From contig BMWJ01000017.1 in the NCBI GenBank assembly GCA_014651175.1, positions 62,001 through 126,000 on the forward strand: a DNA stretch of 64,000 bases. The letters are read 5' to 3'. This DNA comes from Streptomyces clavifer (lineage in GTDB: Bacteria > Actinomycetota > Actinomycetes > Streptomycetales > Streptomycetaceae). This document shows, one piece after another, positions 38,198 to 47,916 of this stretch (position 1 is the stretch's first letter; every line of letters begins with the position of its first letter). A program made the position numbers and the translations under genes. The notes beneath the pieces were generated by a model. That model ran no database searches. It saw nothing but the letters and a program-made list of their open reading frames with translations, and had not been told where the DNA came from.

Positions 38198-38513
38198 GTA
38201 GGCGTCTGGGCCGACTCCGCCCATGCCGGACAGCTCGTGACCTGTGTGAAGACCTACCTGAATCCGACGATCAAGACCGTCAGCCCGCCCACATAACGTC
38301 CCCGGGTTCGTCGCTCTGCCCCGGCGCCGGGGCGTCGAACGCTCACACGTCTGGGTCATGCGCGCCCGTCGGCACGCACGGGACTGCGAACGGTTCGTCC
38401 AGCACGCGGAATCACTCATCACCTGGGTTGCAATCACCCTTATGACCAGGTGGATCACCCGCCGAAGCTCCCGCAGCGGGCAGTCGCCCTCCCGCGAAGC
38501 CCAACGCGACTGA
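38198..38513 (+). pseudogene. IS5-family transposase 3' remnant with frameshift
   Basis: The first piece reads VWADSAHAGQLV and YLNPTIKTVSPPT, ending at a stop at 38294-38296. The continuation in another frame reads RRRGVERSHVWVMRARRHARD, then QHAESLITWVAITLMTRWITR to a TGA at 38511-38513. Together they are the second half of an IS5-type transposase (VDSAYAGQLVxW, then PRRWVVERxxAWLxxARR and HxEAxIxWAAITLMTRRL, family patterns from memory). One frameshift, and the N-terminal half is lost. Confidence 0.75.
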
Positions 38514-38674
38514 TCCTCTTGGCACTGACGGTCATCAGTCCCACCAAGAGATCACTGGGCCTCAAACCAACCTGATTGTCGCACCACTACGACGGCTGCA
38601 CAGGGCAATTCGCACCAGGGGGACTCGGCGTCAGCCGTCGACGCAGAGCGTCCGCAGGGTCAATACGGGGTGTG

Positions 38675-39211
38675 TCAGAGCCGTCTCGTGGTGAACAGGT
38701 TGGTTCCGTACACCGCGTCCACTTCCTTCCGCTCGGTTTCAGTGAATCCGACCTTGGCCAGCACACGCCGAGAAGCGGTGTTCCAGTCCCAGACCGTGGC
38801 CCACAGACGTTCGTACCCAGATGATCTCGCCCATTCCAGAACCGCCAACGATGCCTCGGTCGCGTATCCCTGACGCCAAACTCGGTGTAGCAGCTCGAAT
38901 GCCAGTTCAGGTTCTCCTGCCGACCCTCGCTCGCTGTCGACCAGCCCGCAGTAGCCGATGACGTCACGAGATGCCTTCCGCTCGACCGCCAGCAACCCGG
39001 TCGACCACAGCTGGTTGGTGCGGATCGAACCCTCGAGCTCCGCGACCGTGGGGTGTCCGTCCGCGTCGATTCGGCGGTGCGGCGGCACTCGTGGATCACG
39101 TTCGGTCCACAGCTCATGCTGGACGACCGCCTCGGCTACCCGCCAAGGTCTGAGCAGCAGGCGACTTGTCTCGAGTACGACCTCACTGCCGGGAACCGCG
39201 CCAACTGTCAT
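38675..39211 (-). CDS. GNAT family acetyltransferase (RimJ/RimL type)
   Basis: 178 residues from ATG 39211 (MTVGAVPGSEVVLETSRLLL); an ATG four codons upstream is possible. ETSRLLLRPWR is the usual opening of RimJ/RimL-like acetyltransferases. ELAFELLHRVWRQGYATEAS is the acetyl-CoA binding loop region, and TASRRVLAKVGFTETE ends the domain. It may acetylate ribosomal protein N-termini or small molecules. Stands alone. Confidence 0.85.
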   Translation of the reverse strand: MTVGAVPGSEVVLETSRLLLRPWRVAEAVVQHELWTERDPRVPPHRRIDADGHPTVAELEGSIRTNQLWSTGLLAVERKASRDVIGYCGLVDSERGSAGEPELAFELLHRVWRQGYATEASLAVLEWARSSGYERLWATVWDWNTASRRVLAKVGFTETERKEVDAVYGTNLFTTRRL

Positions 39212-39392
39212 GGCAGCAACCATGGCACGGGTGAACGCGCTGTCGTGCCACGGGGCGCGCTTGGTTGTCCCGATCATGGGCGCTCGACAGGTGGGACAAC
39301 CGAGAGCCCCCGTCGCTCTGATCAGGTCGCCGTCTTCGTCCGACAGGACTCGGGGCGCGACGGTTCCCCCTCGAGGATTCCGGCCAGGGTGT

Positions 39393-40013
39393 TCAGTCGT
39401 CCCGGAGGGCGGGGTGAACGGTGTGGAGCAGGTGAAGGACGGTGCGTGTCAGTATCACGTGCAGGTCGCTGCGGCTGAGCGTCCCTCGTACCAGCCACTC
39501 CCTGGACGCGGCCTTGAGCATGCTGCTGTGCGCACGGATCATCGCCCTGAGCTTGGTCCGGCCCTCTGTGACGTCGGTCATCATGGCGGCCTCGAGGATC
39601 CGGTCGGTGGCGACCTCGTCCGCTTCGAGCATGATCTGGTCGATCTCCGGATCGTTGCCGAGAGACTCCAGGCCGATGGCCGAGAGCCACATGTCCCGGT
39701 TGCGCTCGACGACTTCGAGCCAGCGGTCGACGCAGATGGACAGGCGTTCCTCGGGGGTGGTCGGAGGCAGTCGTTCCGAGACGGACGCGGGGACGACCAT
39801 CATCTGTCGTACCACCTCCAGATAAAGCTGCCGCTTGCCACCGAAGTAGTGGTTGACAAGGGCGCGGGCCACGCCTGCCTCGGCCGCGATGTCCGAGATG
39901 GACACCGTGGTGTAGCCCCCTGCTCCGAACAGCCTGCGGGCGACACCGAGGATCTCGGCGCGTCGGGCATCCGGCTCCATCCGGCGTCGCCTGTCCTGGC
40001 GCTGTACGTCCAT
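39393..40013 (-). CDS. TetR/AcrR family regulator linked to the acyl-CoA ligase
   Basis: 206 residues from ATG 40013, with GGAAGG upstream. The HTH is RRAEILGVARRLFGAGGYTT, then SISDIAAEAGVARALVNHYFGGKRQLYLEVV. It starts 34 bases after the acyl-CoA ligase stop on the same strand, so it is probably co-transcribed and may control its own operon. Candidate sites are the AGTGTCAACAG/CTGTTGACACT repeats upstream of the ligase. Confidence 0.87.
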   Translation of the reverse strand: MDVQRQDRRRRMEPDARRAEILGVARRLFGAGGYTTVSISDIAAEAGVARALVNHYFGGKRQLYLEVVRQMMVVPASVSERLPPTTPEERLSICVDRWLEVVERNRDMWLSAIGLESLGNDPEIDQIMLEADEVATDRILEAAMMTDVTEGRTKLRAMIRAHSSMLKAASREWLVRGTLSRSDLHVILTRTVLHLLHTVHPALRDD

Positions 40014-40047
40014 GAGGTCGTTCCTTCCGTGGTCGCGATGAACCGAC

Positions 40048-41865
40048 CTATGTGTACATGGACTCGATCGTGGCAGCGTGCAGGTGGTCGACGGCACGGC
40101 GGCGCAGGCTCAGCTTCGGGGTGAGCTCGCCGGTTTCCGTGGTCCACGGGCCGGGCAGGACGCGGTGCTGCTTCACCTGCTCCGCGTGGGAGAGCACCCC
40201 GTTCACCTCGGAGACCAGTTCATCCAGGGCCGACACCACTTCCGGGTGGCGGGACAGCTCGATCGGGTCGGCAGCCGCGATGCCGTTCGCCCGGGCCCAG
40301 AGCGGGGCTGCCTCCTCGTCGAGGACCAGCAGCGCGGTGACGTAGCGCCTCCCGTCGCCGATGGCGACGGCCTGGGCGACCAGCGGATGTGCGCGCAGGA
40401 GGGACTCGATCCGTGTCGGGGCGATGTTCTTGCCGCCGGCGGTGATGATGATCTCCCTCTTGCGGTCGGTGAGGGTGACGATGCCCCGTGAGTCGACCGT
40501 TCCGACGTCGCCGGTGGGCAGCCACCCCTCTGCGTCGGTCGCGGTCTCGACGCGGCCGTCGGCCTGCAGGTAGCCGGAGAAGACGACCGGGCCCCGGACG
40601 AACAGTTCGCCGTCGTCGGCTTCCCTGACCTCGATGCCCGGCCCCGGCCTCCCGACCGAGCCGAGCGCGAAGCTTTCCGGTGTGCTGACCGTCACCGCGC
40701 CCGTGGTCTCGCCGAGGCCCCACACCTCGTACACCGGAAGCCCGATGCTCGCCAGGAACTCCAGGACGGCGGGGGGTATCGGCGCTGCCCCGCTGAAGGC
40801 CCGGTGGCACCGGTCGAATCCGATGGCGGCCAGGATGGGCCGCAGCACCTGTGTGTCCTGCTGCTCGAGCGTCCTGGCGAGCTCCGCCGGGATCGCTTCG
40901 CCTTCGGAGCGTAGGCGGTACGCCTCGAGTGCGGTCTTCCGGGCGTGGGCCACGGCCGTGGCCTGTTCCCCGGGGAGTGTCGCGAGCTGTGCCCGCAGGC
41001 CGGCCGCGAGCTTCTCCCACACACGGGGGACCCCGAAGAAGCCGTGCGGGCGTACCGCGAGCAGCGCGGGCATCAGCTGGGCGGGCTCCGGGCAGATCGT
41101 GACGTGACCGGCGTTGCAGATCGGCATGTAGACCCCGAGCACCCGCTCGGCTATGTGTGCCATCGGCAGGTAGGCGACTGTCCGAGGGTGCTCCGGAACG
41201 GGGACGAGCTCGTCCTGCATCAATGACTCGTGAACCACGTTGCGGTGGGAGAGCACCACACCTTTGGGGTCGCCTGTGGTGCCTGAGGTGTACACCAGGG
41301 CCAGCGGCTGGTCAGGGTCTGCGGCGTCGGTGAGGGCCTCGAACGAGGAGTCGTCGGGCGGCAGTGCGCCCCGCACGGCCGAGTAGCCGACGAAACGCGG
41401 ATCGTCGGCCGGGGCCGCGTCCCAGTCGAGGATGACGACAGCGCGCAGATGCGGCAGATCTTTCAGGACCGGCCGCCAGCGCCGCATCTGCTCCTCGCCC
41501 TCCAGGGCGAGGACGGTGGCCGCGCTGTGCCGGGCAAGAGCGCCGATCTGCGCCGTGCTCAGCGTGTCGTACGTGCTGCACGGCAGGGCTCCGATGTGAA
41601 CCGCGGCCAGGTCCGCGATCCAGTGCTCCGCGCGCTTGGACATCGCGATGAGGACGCGGTCGCCCCGGTCCAGGCCGAGCGTGACGAGGCCGCGGGTGAG
41701 AGCGGCGACCTCGGCTCGTAGCTGAGTCCATGTCAGGGTCCCCGCATCCGGTCCGAATCCGGTGCTCAGCGCGGGTCGCTGGGCGAACTCCTGTGCGTTG
41801 CGGCGCAGCAGGCGGGGAATCGTCAGCGCTTCGGAGGACTGGGGCAGCGGCTCTGCTGTGGTCAC
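40048..41865 (-). CDS. Long-chain fatty acyl-CoA synthetase (AMP-forming)
   Basis: 605 residues from GTG 41865 with AAGGAG six bases upstream. Adenylate-forming enzyme: the P-loop YTSGTTGDPKGVVLSHRN, GLGETTGAVTVS, GWLPTGDVGTVD and the hinge DRKREIIITAGGKNIAPTRIE are all present. The length and the insertion between the SGTTG and GLGET motifs fit the FACL/FadD15 group with C12-C20 substrates. It activates fatty acids for beta-oxidation or lipid synthesis. Followed by its own TetR-type regulator. Confidence 0.92.
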   Translation of the reverse strand: MTTAEPLPQSSEALTIPRLLRRNAQEFAQRPALSTGFGPDAGTLTWTQLRAEVAALTRGLVTLGLDRGDRVLIAMSKRAEHWIADLAAVHIGALPCSTYDTLSTAQIGALARHSAATVLALEGEEQMRRWRPVLKDLPHLRAVVILDWDAAPADDPRFVGYSAVRGALPPDDSSFEALTDAADPDQPLALVYTSGTTGDPKGVVLSHRNVVHESLMQDELVPVPEHPRTVAYLPMAHIAERVLGVYMPICNAGHVTICPEPAQLMPALLAVRPHGFFGVPRVWEKLAAGLRAQLATLPGEQATAVAHARKTALEAYRLRSEGEAIPAELARTLEQQDTQVLRPILAAIGFDRCHRAFSGAAPIPPAVLEFLASIGLPVYEVWGLGETTGAVTVSTPESFALGSVGRPGPGIEVREADDGELFVRGPVVFSGYLQADGRVETATDAEGWLPTGDVGTVDSRGIVTLTDRKREIIITAGGKNIAPTRIESLLRAHPLVAQAVAIGDGRRYVTALLVLDEEAAPLWARANGIAAADPIELSRHPEVVSALDELVSEVNGVLSHAEQVKQHRVLPGPWTTETGELTPKLSLRRRAVDHLHAATIESMYT

Positions 41866-41937
41866 GGAGGGCTCCTTTCGTCGCGATCCGTGAACGGACT
41901 TGTCGGGCGGTGCCCACAGTGAACCGACTCTTGGCAG

Positions 41938-42048
41938 AGTGTCAACAGATGAAGCAAACGCCGTCCTCGTTCCCGCCAGTCACCTTCGGTGAAGCTGCAA
42001 GTTGCCTTCCAAGGCGTGCAGTTGCCTCATGTGCGCACTGTTGACACT
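41938..42048. promoter_or_regulatory. Widely spaced inverted repeat containing TTGACA on both strands
   Basis: AGTGTCAACAG at 41938-41948 and CTGTTGACACT at 42038-42048 are exact reverse complements. Each contains TTGACA pointing outward, so they could be -35 boxes of divergent promoters or two half-operators for the neighbouring TetR regulator. Between them, GCCTT-CC-AAGGC at 42004-42015 is a perfect 12-base palindrome. Confidence 0.4.
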
Positions 42049-42735
42049 TCGCCAATTAAGCTCTTTCCTAGCCTCGCCGAATGCGCCACGCAGCGGACGG
42101 GAGGAGGGCGAGGCCGGTGAGCGAGGCCCGAGGCGTTCACCTACGAGGCGCTCCGCACCCCACCAGGACAGAGCGGGAACGGATCGCTGTACCAGATCAA
42201 GCCCGTGCCGGTGGTGATCGGGCTGATCGACGAGCCCGGCCGCGCCACCAGGGCCAGGATCCCGCGCGCCCGGACGGCATCGCGTTCGGGGCCCGCCCCG
42301 CCGGAGGGTGGTCAGGTCATGGGCATCGCCGCAGACGCATACGCGGTGCGTTCGCAGCAGCGGGCCGCCCGGGCGCGGGCCGGTGGCTACTTGGAGAGGC
42401 CCGCGGTTCCGTTCAAGGGCCGCAACCGAGGCGCTGTGCTCGCCGAGGGTGGACACCTGCGCTCCCGGACCACGGTGCAGACGCTCGGTGAGCTACGCCC
42501 GTGCTTCACAGTCGCACCACCCCCTCATCGGCGTGGGCGCCCTCGACGGCGTCACCCATCGCGAACTCCGGCATGGAGCGGGTGCCGGAACGTCCCGCGA
42601 GGTCCGGTTCCGCAGGCGCCTCCTGATTTCGCCAGGGCTCTGGTGTTCCTGGCTCGCCTGTGCTCATCTGGTGACACAGAGATGCCCAATATGTTTCATT
42701 GTACCAAGCTGGCGAACCTCAGGGCTGAAGGACTC
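42049..42735. other. Upstream region of the rubber-degradation genes
   Basis: Frames are open across this stretch, but none has a convincing start or recognisable protein. It probably contains the lcp promoter, and possibly a decayed gene around 42080-42490. Confidence 0.4.
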
Positions 42736-42753
42736 AAGGAGGAGTTCGGGGCT

Positions 42754-43989
42754 ATGGATGGACTCAGTAGGCGCAAGATGTTGATGGCGGGCGGGGCCCT
42801 GGGGGCCGTCGGGGCATGGGGTGCGGCGTCGACGGCCGACGCGCGGTCGCTGTGGACATGGGCCCCGGCTGCGTCGATCGCCGGCACGGGAGAGGGCCTG
42901 GACCCGGAATGGGTATGGGACGACGAGGTGGACCGGCTGATGGCCTCGGTGATCGACCGCGGTGACGTGCCCAGGGTCAACGGGCTGCTGCGCGCCTGGA
43001 CCCGCAACGACCAGGAGCTACCGGCAGGACTCCCGCAGGACGTGCACGACTTCATGCAGAAGTCCCGGCAACTGCCCTCCTGGGCCGACCGGGACAAGCT
43101 GGAGACCGCGGCCGAGTTCAACAAGTCCCGGGGTTTCTACCTCAATCTGCTCAACGGAGTGGGAGGCGGGATGCTGAGCACCGCCATCCCCAGGGAGGCG
43201 CGGTCCGTTTACTACTCCAAGGGCGGCGCCGACATGGAGGACCGCGTCGCCAAGACGAGCCTGCTGGGCTTCGCCATCGGAGACCTCAACGCCTACCGTC
43301 CGGACGGCGATGTCATCGTGCACGCCGTCAAGACCCGGATGGTGCACGCCGCGGTCCGTCACCTGCTGCCGCAGTCCCCGGGATGGGCCCGGACCGGCGA
43401 CGGCCAGAAGATCCCGATCAGCCAGGCCGACATCATGGTCACCTGGCACAGCCTGGCCACCTACGCGATGCAGAAGCTGGTCGAATGGAAGATCCCGATC
43501 AGCCAGGCCGACTCATCGGCCTATCTGCACGTGTGGCAGGTGACCGCGCACATGCTGGGCGTCCGCGACGAGTACATCCCCGCCACGTGGGACGCGGCCA
43601 ACGCCCAGTTCAAGCAGGTCCTCGACCCGATCCTCGCCTCCACCAAAGAGGGCGTCGAGCTGACCGACATCCTGCTGGGCCAGCTCGCCGAGCAGACGAG
43701 CCCCGGCGGCATCGACCGCCCACTCGTCGACGCACTCGCCCGCTTCCTCGTCGGTGACCGGATCGCCGACATGAACGGCATCCCCGAGGAGGCGTTCTGG
43801 GGAAAGGTGATCGCCACCGTCTGGCCGAAGCTGATCGCCTTCCGGGAGAAGCTGATCCCTCTGCCGTTCGTGCCGCCCCTCGCCTGGACGATCGACGAGG
43901 CCGCTCGTCAGTACATCCTCTTCTACCTCACCAAGGGCCGGGGCACCCGGATCGAGATCCCCGACACCAACCGGCCCGGATCCAGCTGA
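42754..43989 (+). CDS. lcp: Latex clearing protein (rubber oxygenase), first copy
   Basis: 411 residues from ATG 42754, with AAGGAGGAG nine bases upstream. The same start is conserved in the second copy. Tat signal: MDGLSRRKMLMAGGALGAVG, cleaved near TADARS. The DUF2236 (MpaB/Lcp) haem-b oxygenase domain has Glu148, Arg164, Lys167, Thr168 and His198 at the numbered positions known for Lcp of Streptomyces sp. K30. The His is the proximal haem ligand; the others line the active site. It cleaves poly(cis-1,4-isoprene) to oligo-isoprenoid aldehydes/ketones outside the cell. Oddity: KIPISQAD occurs twice (from an exact DNA repeat), not so in copy two. oxiB/oxiA follow the second copy. Confidence 0.93.
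   Translation: MDGLSRRKMLMAGGALGAVGAWGAASTADARSLWTWAPAASIAGTGEGLDPEWVWDDEVDRLMASVIDRGDVPRVNGLLRAWTRNDQELPAGLPQDVHDFMQKSRQLPSWADRDKLETAAEFNKSRGFYLNLLNGVGGGMLSTAIPREARSVYYSKGGADMEDRVAKTSLLGFAIGDLNAYRPDGDVIVHAVKTRMVHAAVRHLLPQSPGWARTGDGQKIPISQADIMVTWHSLATYAMQKLVEWKIPISQADSSAYLHVWQVTAHMLGVRDEYIPATWDAANAQFKQVLDPILASTKEGVELTDILLGQLAEQTSPGGIDRPLVDALARFLVGDRIADMNGIPEEAFWGKVIATVWPKLIAFREKLIPLPFVPPLAWTIDEAARQYILFYLTKGRGTRIEIPDTNRPGSS
43408..43512. repeat. Exact 24-base direct repeat inside the first lcp gene
   Basis: The segment encoding KIPISQAD occurs at 43408-43431 and again, identically, at 43489-43512, in frame and 57 bases apart. In the second lcp only the first position has this peptide. The second position reads GVRVNAAD, so a short segment appears to have been copied within this gene. 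Confidence 0.9.
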
Positions 43990-44149
43990 AGCCACGCCGG
44001 TCAGGTGTGGTGCGCCAGCCGGCAGCGGGCCGGGGCGCGGTTCTCGGCACCGGTACGGACTCCGGACGGCCCCGGACGGCTCGGGCGCGTTTCGGTTCCC
44101 CCCTCTCCTGGTGCTCACCGATTCAGAACTCAAGAAGGAGCTCAGAGCA

Positions 44150-45373
44150 ATGGACGGACTCAGCAGGCGCAAGATGTTGGTGACGGGCGGGACGCTGGGG
44201 GCCATCGGTGCGCTGGCGGCGGCATCTCCCGCCCGCGCCCGGTCTGTGTGGACCTGGTCGCCCAGCGCGTCGGTGGCGGGCACGGGGGCGGGCGTCGACC
44301 CGGAGTGGGTGTGGGACGAGGAAGCGGACCCGGTGCTCGCCTCCGTGATCGACCGCGGCGACGTACCCCGGGTCAACACACTGTTGAAGCGGTGGACCCG
44401 TAACGACCAGCCCCTGCCCGACGGACTCCCGGCGGACCTCAAGGAGTTCATGGAGCACGCCCGTCAGATGCCGCCCTGGGCGGACAAGGGCAAACTCGAT
44501 CGCGCTGCCCAGTTCAGCAAGACCAAGGGCATCTACGTCGGGGCTCTGTACGGCCTCGGCAGCGGCCTGATGAGCACCGCCATTCCCAGGGAGGCGCGCG
44601 CCGTCTACTACTCCAAGGGCGGCGCGGACATGAAGGACCGCATCGCGAAGACCGCGCGGCTCGGTTACGACATCGGGGACCTGGACGCGTACCTGCCGCA
44701 GGGCTCGATGATCGTGACCGCCGTGAAGACGCGCATGGTGCACGCCGCGGTACGCCATCTGCTGCCGCAGTCCCCGGGGTGGTCCCAGACCAGCGGGGGT
44801 CAGAAGATCCCGATCAGCCAGGCCGACATCATGGTCACCTGGCACAGCCTGGCCACGTTTGTCATGCGCAGGATGAAGGAGTGGGGTGTCCGGGTCAACG
44901 CCGCCGACTCGGAGGCGTACCTGCACGTGTGGCAGGTGAGTGCGCACATGCTCGGCGTCAGCGACGAATACATCCCAGCCTCGTGGGACGCGGCCAACGC
45001 CCAGTCCAAGCAGGTCCTCGATCCGATTCTCGCCCACAGTCCGGAGGGTGAGGCACTGACCAACGTTCTCCTCGGGATCGTGGCCGAACTCGACGCCGGC
45101 CTGACACGCCCTCTGATCAGCGCCTTCACCCGGTACACGCTCGGCGGTGAGGTCGGCGACATGATCGGCCTGTCCAGGCAGCCGATCCTGGAGAAGCTCA
45201 TATCGACCGCGTGGCCGCTGCTGGTGGCCTTCCGTGAGGGCTTGATCCCCCTGCCCGCCGTCCCCGCGGTCCTCTGGACGCTGGAGGAAGCGCTCCGTAA
45301 GTTCATCCTGCTCTTCCTCGCCGAAGGGCGGCCCATCGCGATCGACATCCCGGACGTCAACCGTCCGTCCTGA
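44150..45373 (+). CDS. lcp: Latex clearing protein (rubber oxygenase), second copy
   Basis: 407 residues from ATG 44150, with AAGGAG upstream (the frame extends to 44111). Tat signal MDGLSRRKMLVTGGTLGAIG with cleavage near PARARS. Glu148, Arg164, Lys167, Thr168 and His198 match the characterised Streptomyces sp. K30 enzyme position for position, and the whole chain aligns with the first copy without gaps up to that point. The two copies are clearly diverged paralogues rather than a recent duplicate. A stem-loop at 45417-45453 separates it from oxiB, which may reduce read-through. Function as the extracellular rubber dioxygenase is well supported by family. Confidence 0.94.
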   Translation: MDGLSRRKMLVTGGTLGAIGALAAASPARARSVWTWSPSASVAGTGAGVDPEWVWDEEADPVLASVIDRGDVPRVNTLLKRWTRNDQPLPDGLPADLKEFMEHARQMPPWADKGKLDRAAQFSKTKGIYVGALYGLGSGLMSTAIPREARAVYYSKGGADMKDRIAKTARLGYDIGDLDAYLPQGSMIVTAVKTRMVHAAVRHLLPQSPGWSQTSGGQKIPISQADIMVTWHSLATFVMRRMKEWGVRVNAADSEAYLHVWQVSAHMLGVSDEYIPASWDAANAQSKQVLDPILAHSPEGEALTNVLLGIVAELDAGLTRPLISAFTRYTLGGEVGDMIGLSRQPILEKLISTAWPLLVAFREGLIPLPAVPAVLWTLEEALRKFILLFLAEGRPIAIDIPDVNRPS

Positions 45374-45416
45374 GCGGCTCCGCAGCACCCACCGCCCATG
45401 CGCACAGCCACCTGAC

Positions 45417-45453
45417 GCTGCCAGGGGTGGCACCATCCACCGCCCCTGGCAGC
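45417..45453 (+). terminator. Stem-loop between the second lcp and oxiB
   Basis: GCTGCCAGGGG at 45417-45427 and CCCCTGGCAGC at 45443-45453 are perfect 11-bp arms; TGG...CCA inside extends the stem. It begins 43 bases after the lcp stop. Likely a terminator or attenuating structure. Confidence 0.65.
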
Positions 45454-45591
45454 ACCACCCATCACCCCAACCGGAGCCGAACCGCACCATGCAACCACCG
45501 ACCAGTTCGCGCCGAAACGGGACGCCGGGACGAGTCCTCCGCCAGACTCCCGGACAGATGGCGCCGCAAGGGCGCACGGGAGAGGAGACCG

Positions 45592-47901
45592 ATGGCGAAC
45601 GGTGACGACCGGGCGGCCCAGCGGCCGCCCGGGAGCCAGGCCTTCGACAGGCGCAGGTTCCTGGGATTCGTACTGGCGGCACCGACCCTGGTGACCGCCG
45701 CCGAACTCGTACCTGCCGAGCAGGCCAGAGCCGACGTGCCTTCGGCCGACATCACAGAGCTGGTCGACCTCAACGATGTCATGACCTTGGCTGCTCTGCC
45801 GACCTCCGGCCTGATCACCGTCCAGGTCCACACGGACGGCACGGTGTCCTTCGCGCTGCCGCGGGCCGAGGTGGGGCAGGGCATCACCACGTCGACGGCC
45901 ATGCTGATCGCCGAGGAAATGGATGTGCCCCTCGCCAAGGTGCGCGTCACCTTGGCGGACGCGCGGCCGGAACTCGTGTTCAACCAGCTCACCGGGGGGT
46001 CCAACACGACCATCGCGACCTACACCCCCGTCCGGGTCGCCGCGGCCATCGCGCGCGGGAGGCTGCTGGAGGCCGCGGCGACGGCATTCGGTGCGGCCCT
46101 GACCGAGGTCACCATCAGGGCGGGCGTGGTCATCGGCCCCGCAGGACGGACCATCGGCATCGGTGCGCTGGCCGAGAAGGCCGCGGCCGTACGAACCCAG
46201 CAGGTCGCCGCCGAACTCAAGCCGGCCGAGCAGTTCACCGTCATCGGCACTCCGCAGCGTCGCATCGACGCTCTCGACGCGGTCACCGGACGCAAGAAGT
46301 TCGCGATGGACCTCACCATTCCCGACGCCTTCCCGACCATGGTGTGCCGTCCGCCCACGATCAACGGAAAGGTCGGATCCGTCGCCAACGTCGACGAGGT
46401 CCGGGCCATGCCGGGTGTCACGGACGTTGTCGTCATCAAGAGCGGCGTGGCCGTACGCGCCCGGACCTTCGGCCAGTGCATCGACGGCGTACGCGCCCTG
46501 AAGGTGTCGTGGGTGCCGGGCAGCGCGAAAGGCAAGAGCGACGAGTCCGTGCTCAGGGAACTCAAGGCCGCGGAAATCACGATGGGGCTCCCGCCGCTGA
46601 CCCCGAGCGTCGAAGGCAGGTTCACTTTTCACTTCCGCAGCAACAGTGCGCTGGAGCCCAACTGCGCCATCGCCGACGTGCGGTCCGACCGTGCCGAGAT
46701 CTGGTCCAGCCTCAAGGCGCCGATCGTCGCGAAGGAGGCGATCGCGGCCAAGCTGGGGCTGCCGCTGAGCGCGGTGACGGTGCATGTCACGGAAGGCGGC
46801 GGGTCCTTCGGGCGCAAGCTCTTCTTCGATGCGGCGCTGGAAGCCGTCGAGATCTCCGAGAGGATCGGCAAACCGGTCAAACTCATGTGGCACCGGGCCG
46901 ACGACTCCCGCCAGGGACGTACGCATCCCATGGCCACGTCCCGCGTGCGCATCTCCTACGTGGGGGACACCGTCCTCAGCTACAAGCAACGCCACACCAG
47001 CGTCGCCACCGACCTCAGTCATGGCTTCGGAGAGATCTTCACCGCCCTGGCGGCGAAACTTCCGGTGGCAGACCTCGGATTCTCCGAGACCTTCTTCCAG
47101 CTCTCCCAGTCGATGCCGTACAACTTCGGCGTCAACAGCCGACTGCTGAACGAGACCGACAAGAGCTTCAACACCGGCAGTATGCGCAACGTCTACTCTC
47201 CCGACGTCACGTGCGCGCGGGAACTCGTCATCGACCAACTGGCAGCGAAGATGGGAAAGGATCCGTACCGGTTCCGCCGCGACTTCCTCAGGGACCACCG
47301 ATCCCTCGCGGTGCTGGAAAAAGTCGCCGAAGCCGGGCGCTGGGGCCGGCCGATGCCCGAGGGAACGGCGCAGGGCATCGCGCTCCACTCCGAATACCAC
47401 TCGGCCAGCGCGGTCCTGGTGGAAATCGACTGCCGGCCCGAGACCGTGAACCGGCCGATCCGCGACGGCGTCGCCGGACCACGTGTCACCAGGATCGTCC
47501 TCGCCGTGGACGCCGGCCTCACCATCAACCCCCGAGGGCTGGAGGCCCAGATGATGGGCTGCGCCATGGATGGCATCGCGCTCGCCCTCACCTCCAGCCT
47601 GCACCTGCGTGACGGGTACTTCCTGGAAGCCAGCTGGGACAACTACTTCTACACCCGGCAGTGGAACACTCCACCCGAGCTGGACATCATCATCATGCCG
47701 GACACCACGGGGAAGCCCGGTGGCGCGGGCGAGCTGGGCGTCGCAGCGACGATGGCCGCGGTCGCCTGCGCGTACGGACGTGCGACCGGAACAATGCCCA
47801 CCACCTTTCCCGTCAACCACGGCACACTCTCCTTCGAGCCGAAGCCGACGGTCCCACCCGTTCCGCAGTCCCCGACCGATGGCCGCGACCACGCCTACTG
47901 A
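45592..47901 (+). CDS. oxiB: OxiB-like molybdenum hydroxylase large subunit
   Basis: 769 residues from ATG 45592, with GAGGAGA five bases upstream. The upstream open frame is noise. The Tat-type N-terminus FDRRRFLGFVLAAPTLVTA suggests export of the folded enzyme. Xanthine dehydrogenase-family molybdopterin-binding subunit of the isoquinoline 1-oxidoreductase beta type: VGQGITTSTAMLIAEEMDVP, GGSFGRKLF, SMRNVYSPD and GGAGELGVA with the catalytic Glu714. In Streptomyces sp. K30, OxiA/OxiB oxidise aldehydes formed by Lcp from rubber to acids. The small Fe-S subunit follows by 15 bases. Confidence 0.9.
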   Translation: MANGDDRAAQRPPGSQAFDRRRFLGFVLAAPTLVTAAELVPAEQARADVPSADITELVDLNDVMTLAALPTSGLITVQVHTDGTVSFALPRAEVGQGITTSTAMLIAEEMDVPLAKVRVTLADARPELVFNQLTGGSNTTIATYTPVRVAAAIARGRLLEAAATAFGAALTEVTIRAGVVIGPAGRTIGIGALAEKAAAVRTQQVAAELKPAEQFTVIGTPQRRIDALDAVTGRKKFAMDLTIPDAFPTMVCRPPTINGKVGSVANVDEVRAMPGVTDVVVIKSGVAVRARTFGQCIDGVRALKVSWVPGSAKGKSDESVLRELKAAEITMGLPPLTPSVEGRFTFHFRSNSALEPNCAIADVRSDRAEIWSSLKAPIVAKEAIAAKLGLPLSAVTVHVTEGGGSFGRKLFFDAALEAVEISERIGKPVKLMWHRADDSRQGRTHPMATSRVRISYVGDTVLSYKQRHTSVATDLSHGFGEIFTALAAKLPVADLGFSETFFQLSQSMPYNFGVNSRLLNETDKSFNTGSMRNVYSPDVTCARELVIDQLAAKMGKDPYRFRRDFLRDHRSLAVLEKVAEAGRWGRPMPEGTAQGIALHSEYHSASAVLVEIDCRPETVNRPIRDGVAGPRVTRIVLAVDAGLTINPRGLEAQMMGCAMDGIALALTSSLHLRDGYFLEASWDNYFYTRQWNTPPELDIIIMPDTTGKPGGAGELGVAATMAAVACAYGRATGTMPTTFPVNHGTLSFEPKPTVPPVPQSPTDGRDHAY

Positions 47902-47916
47902 TGCAAGGAGTCTTCC

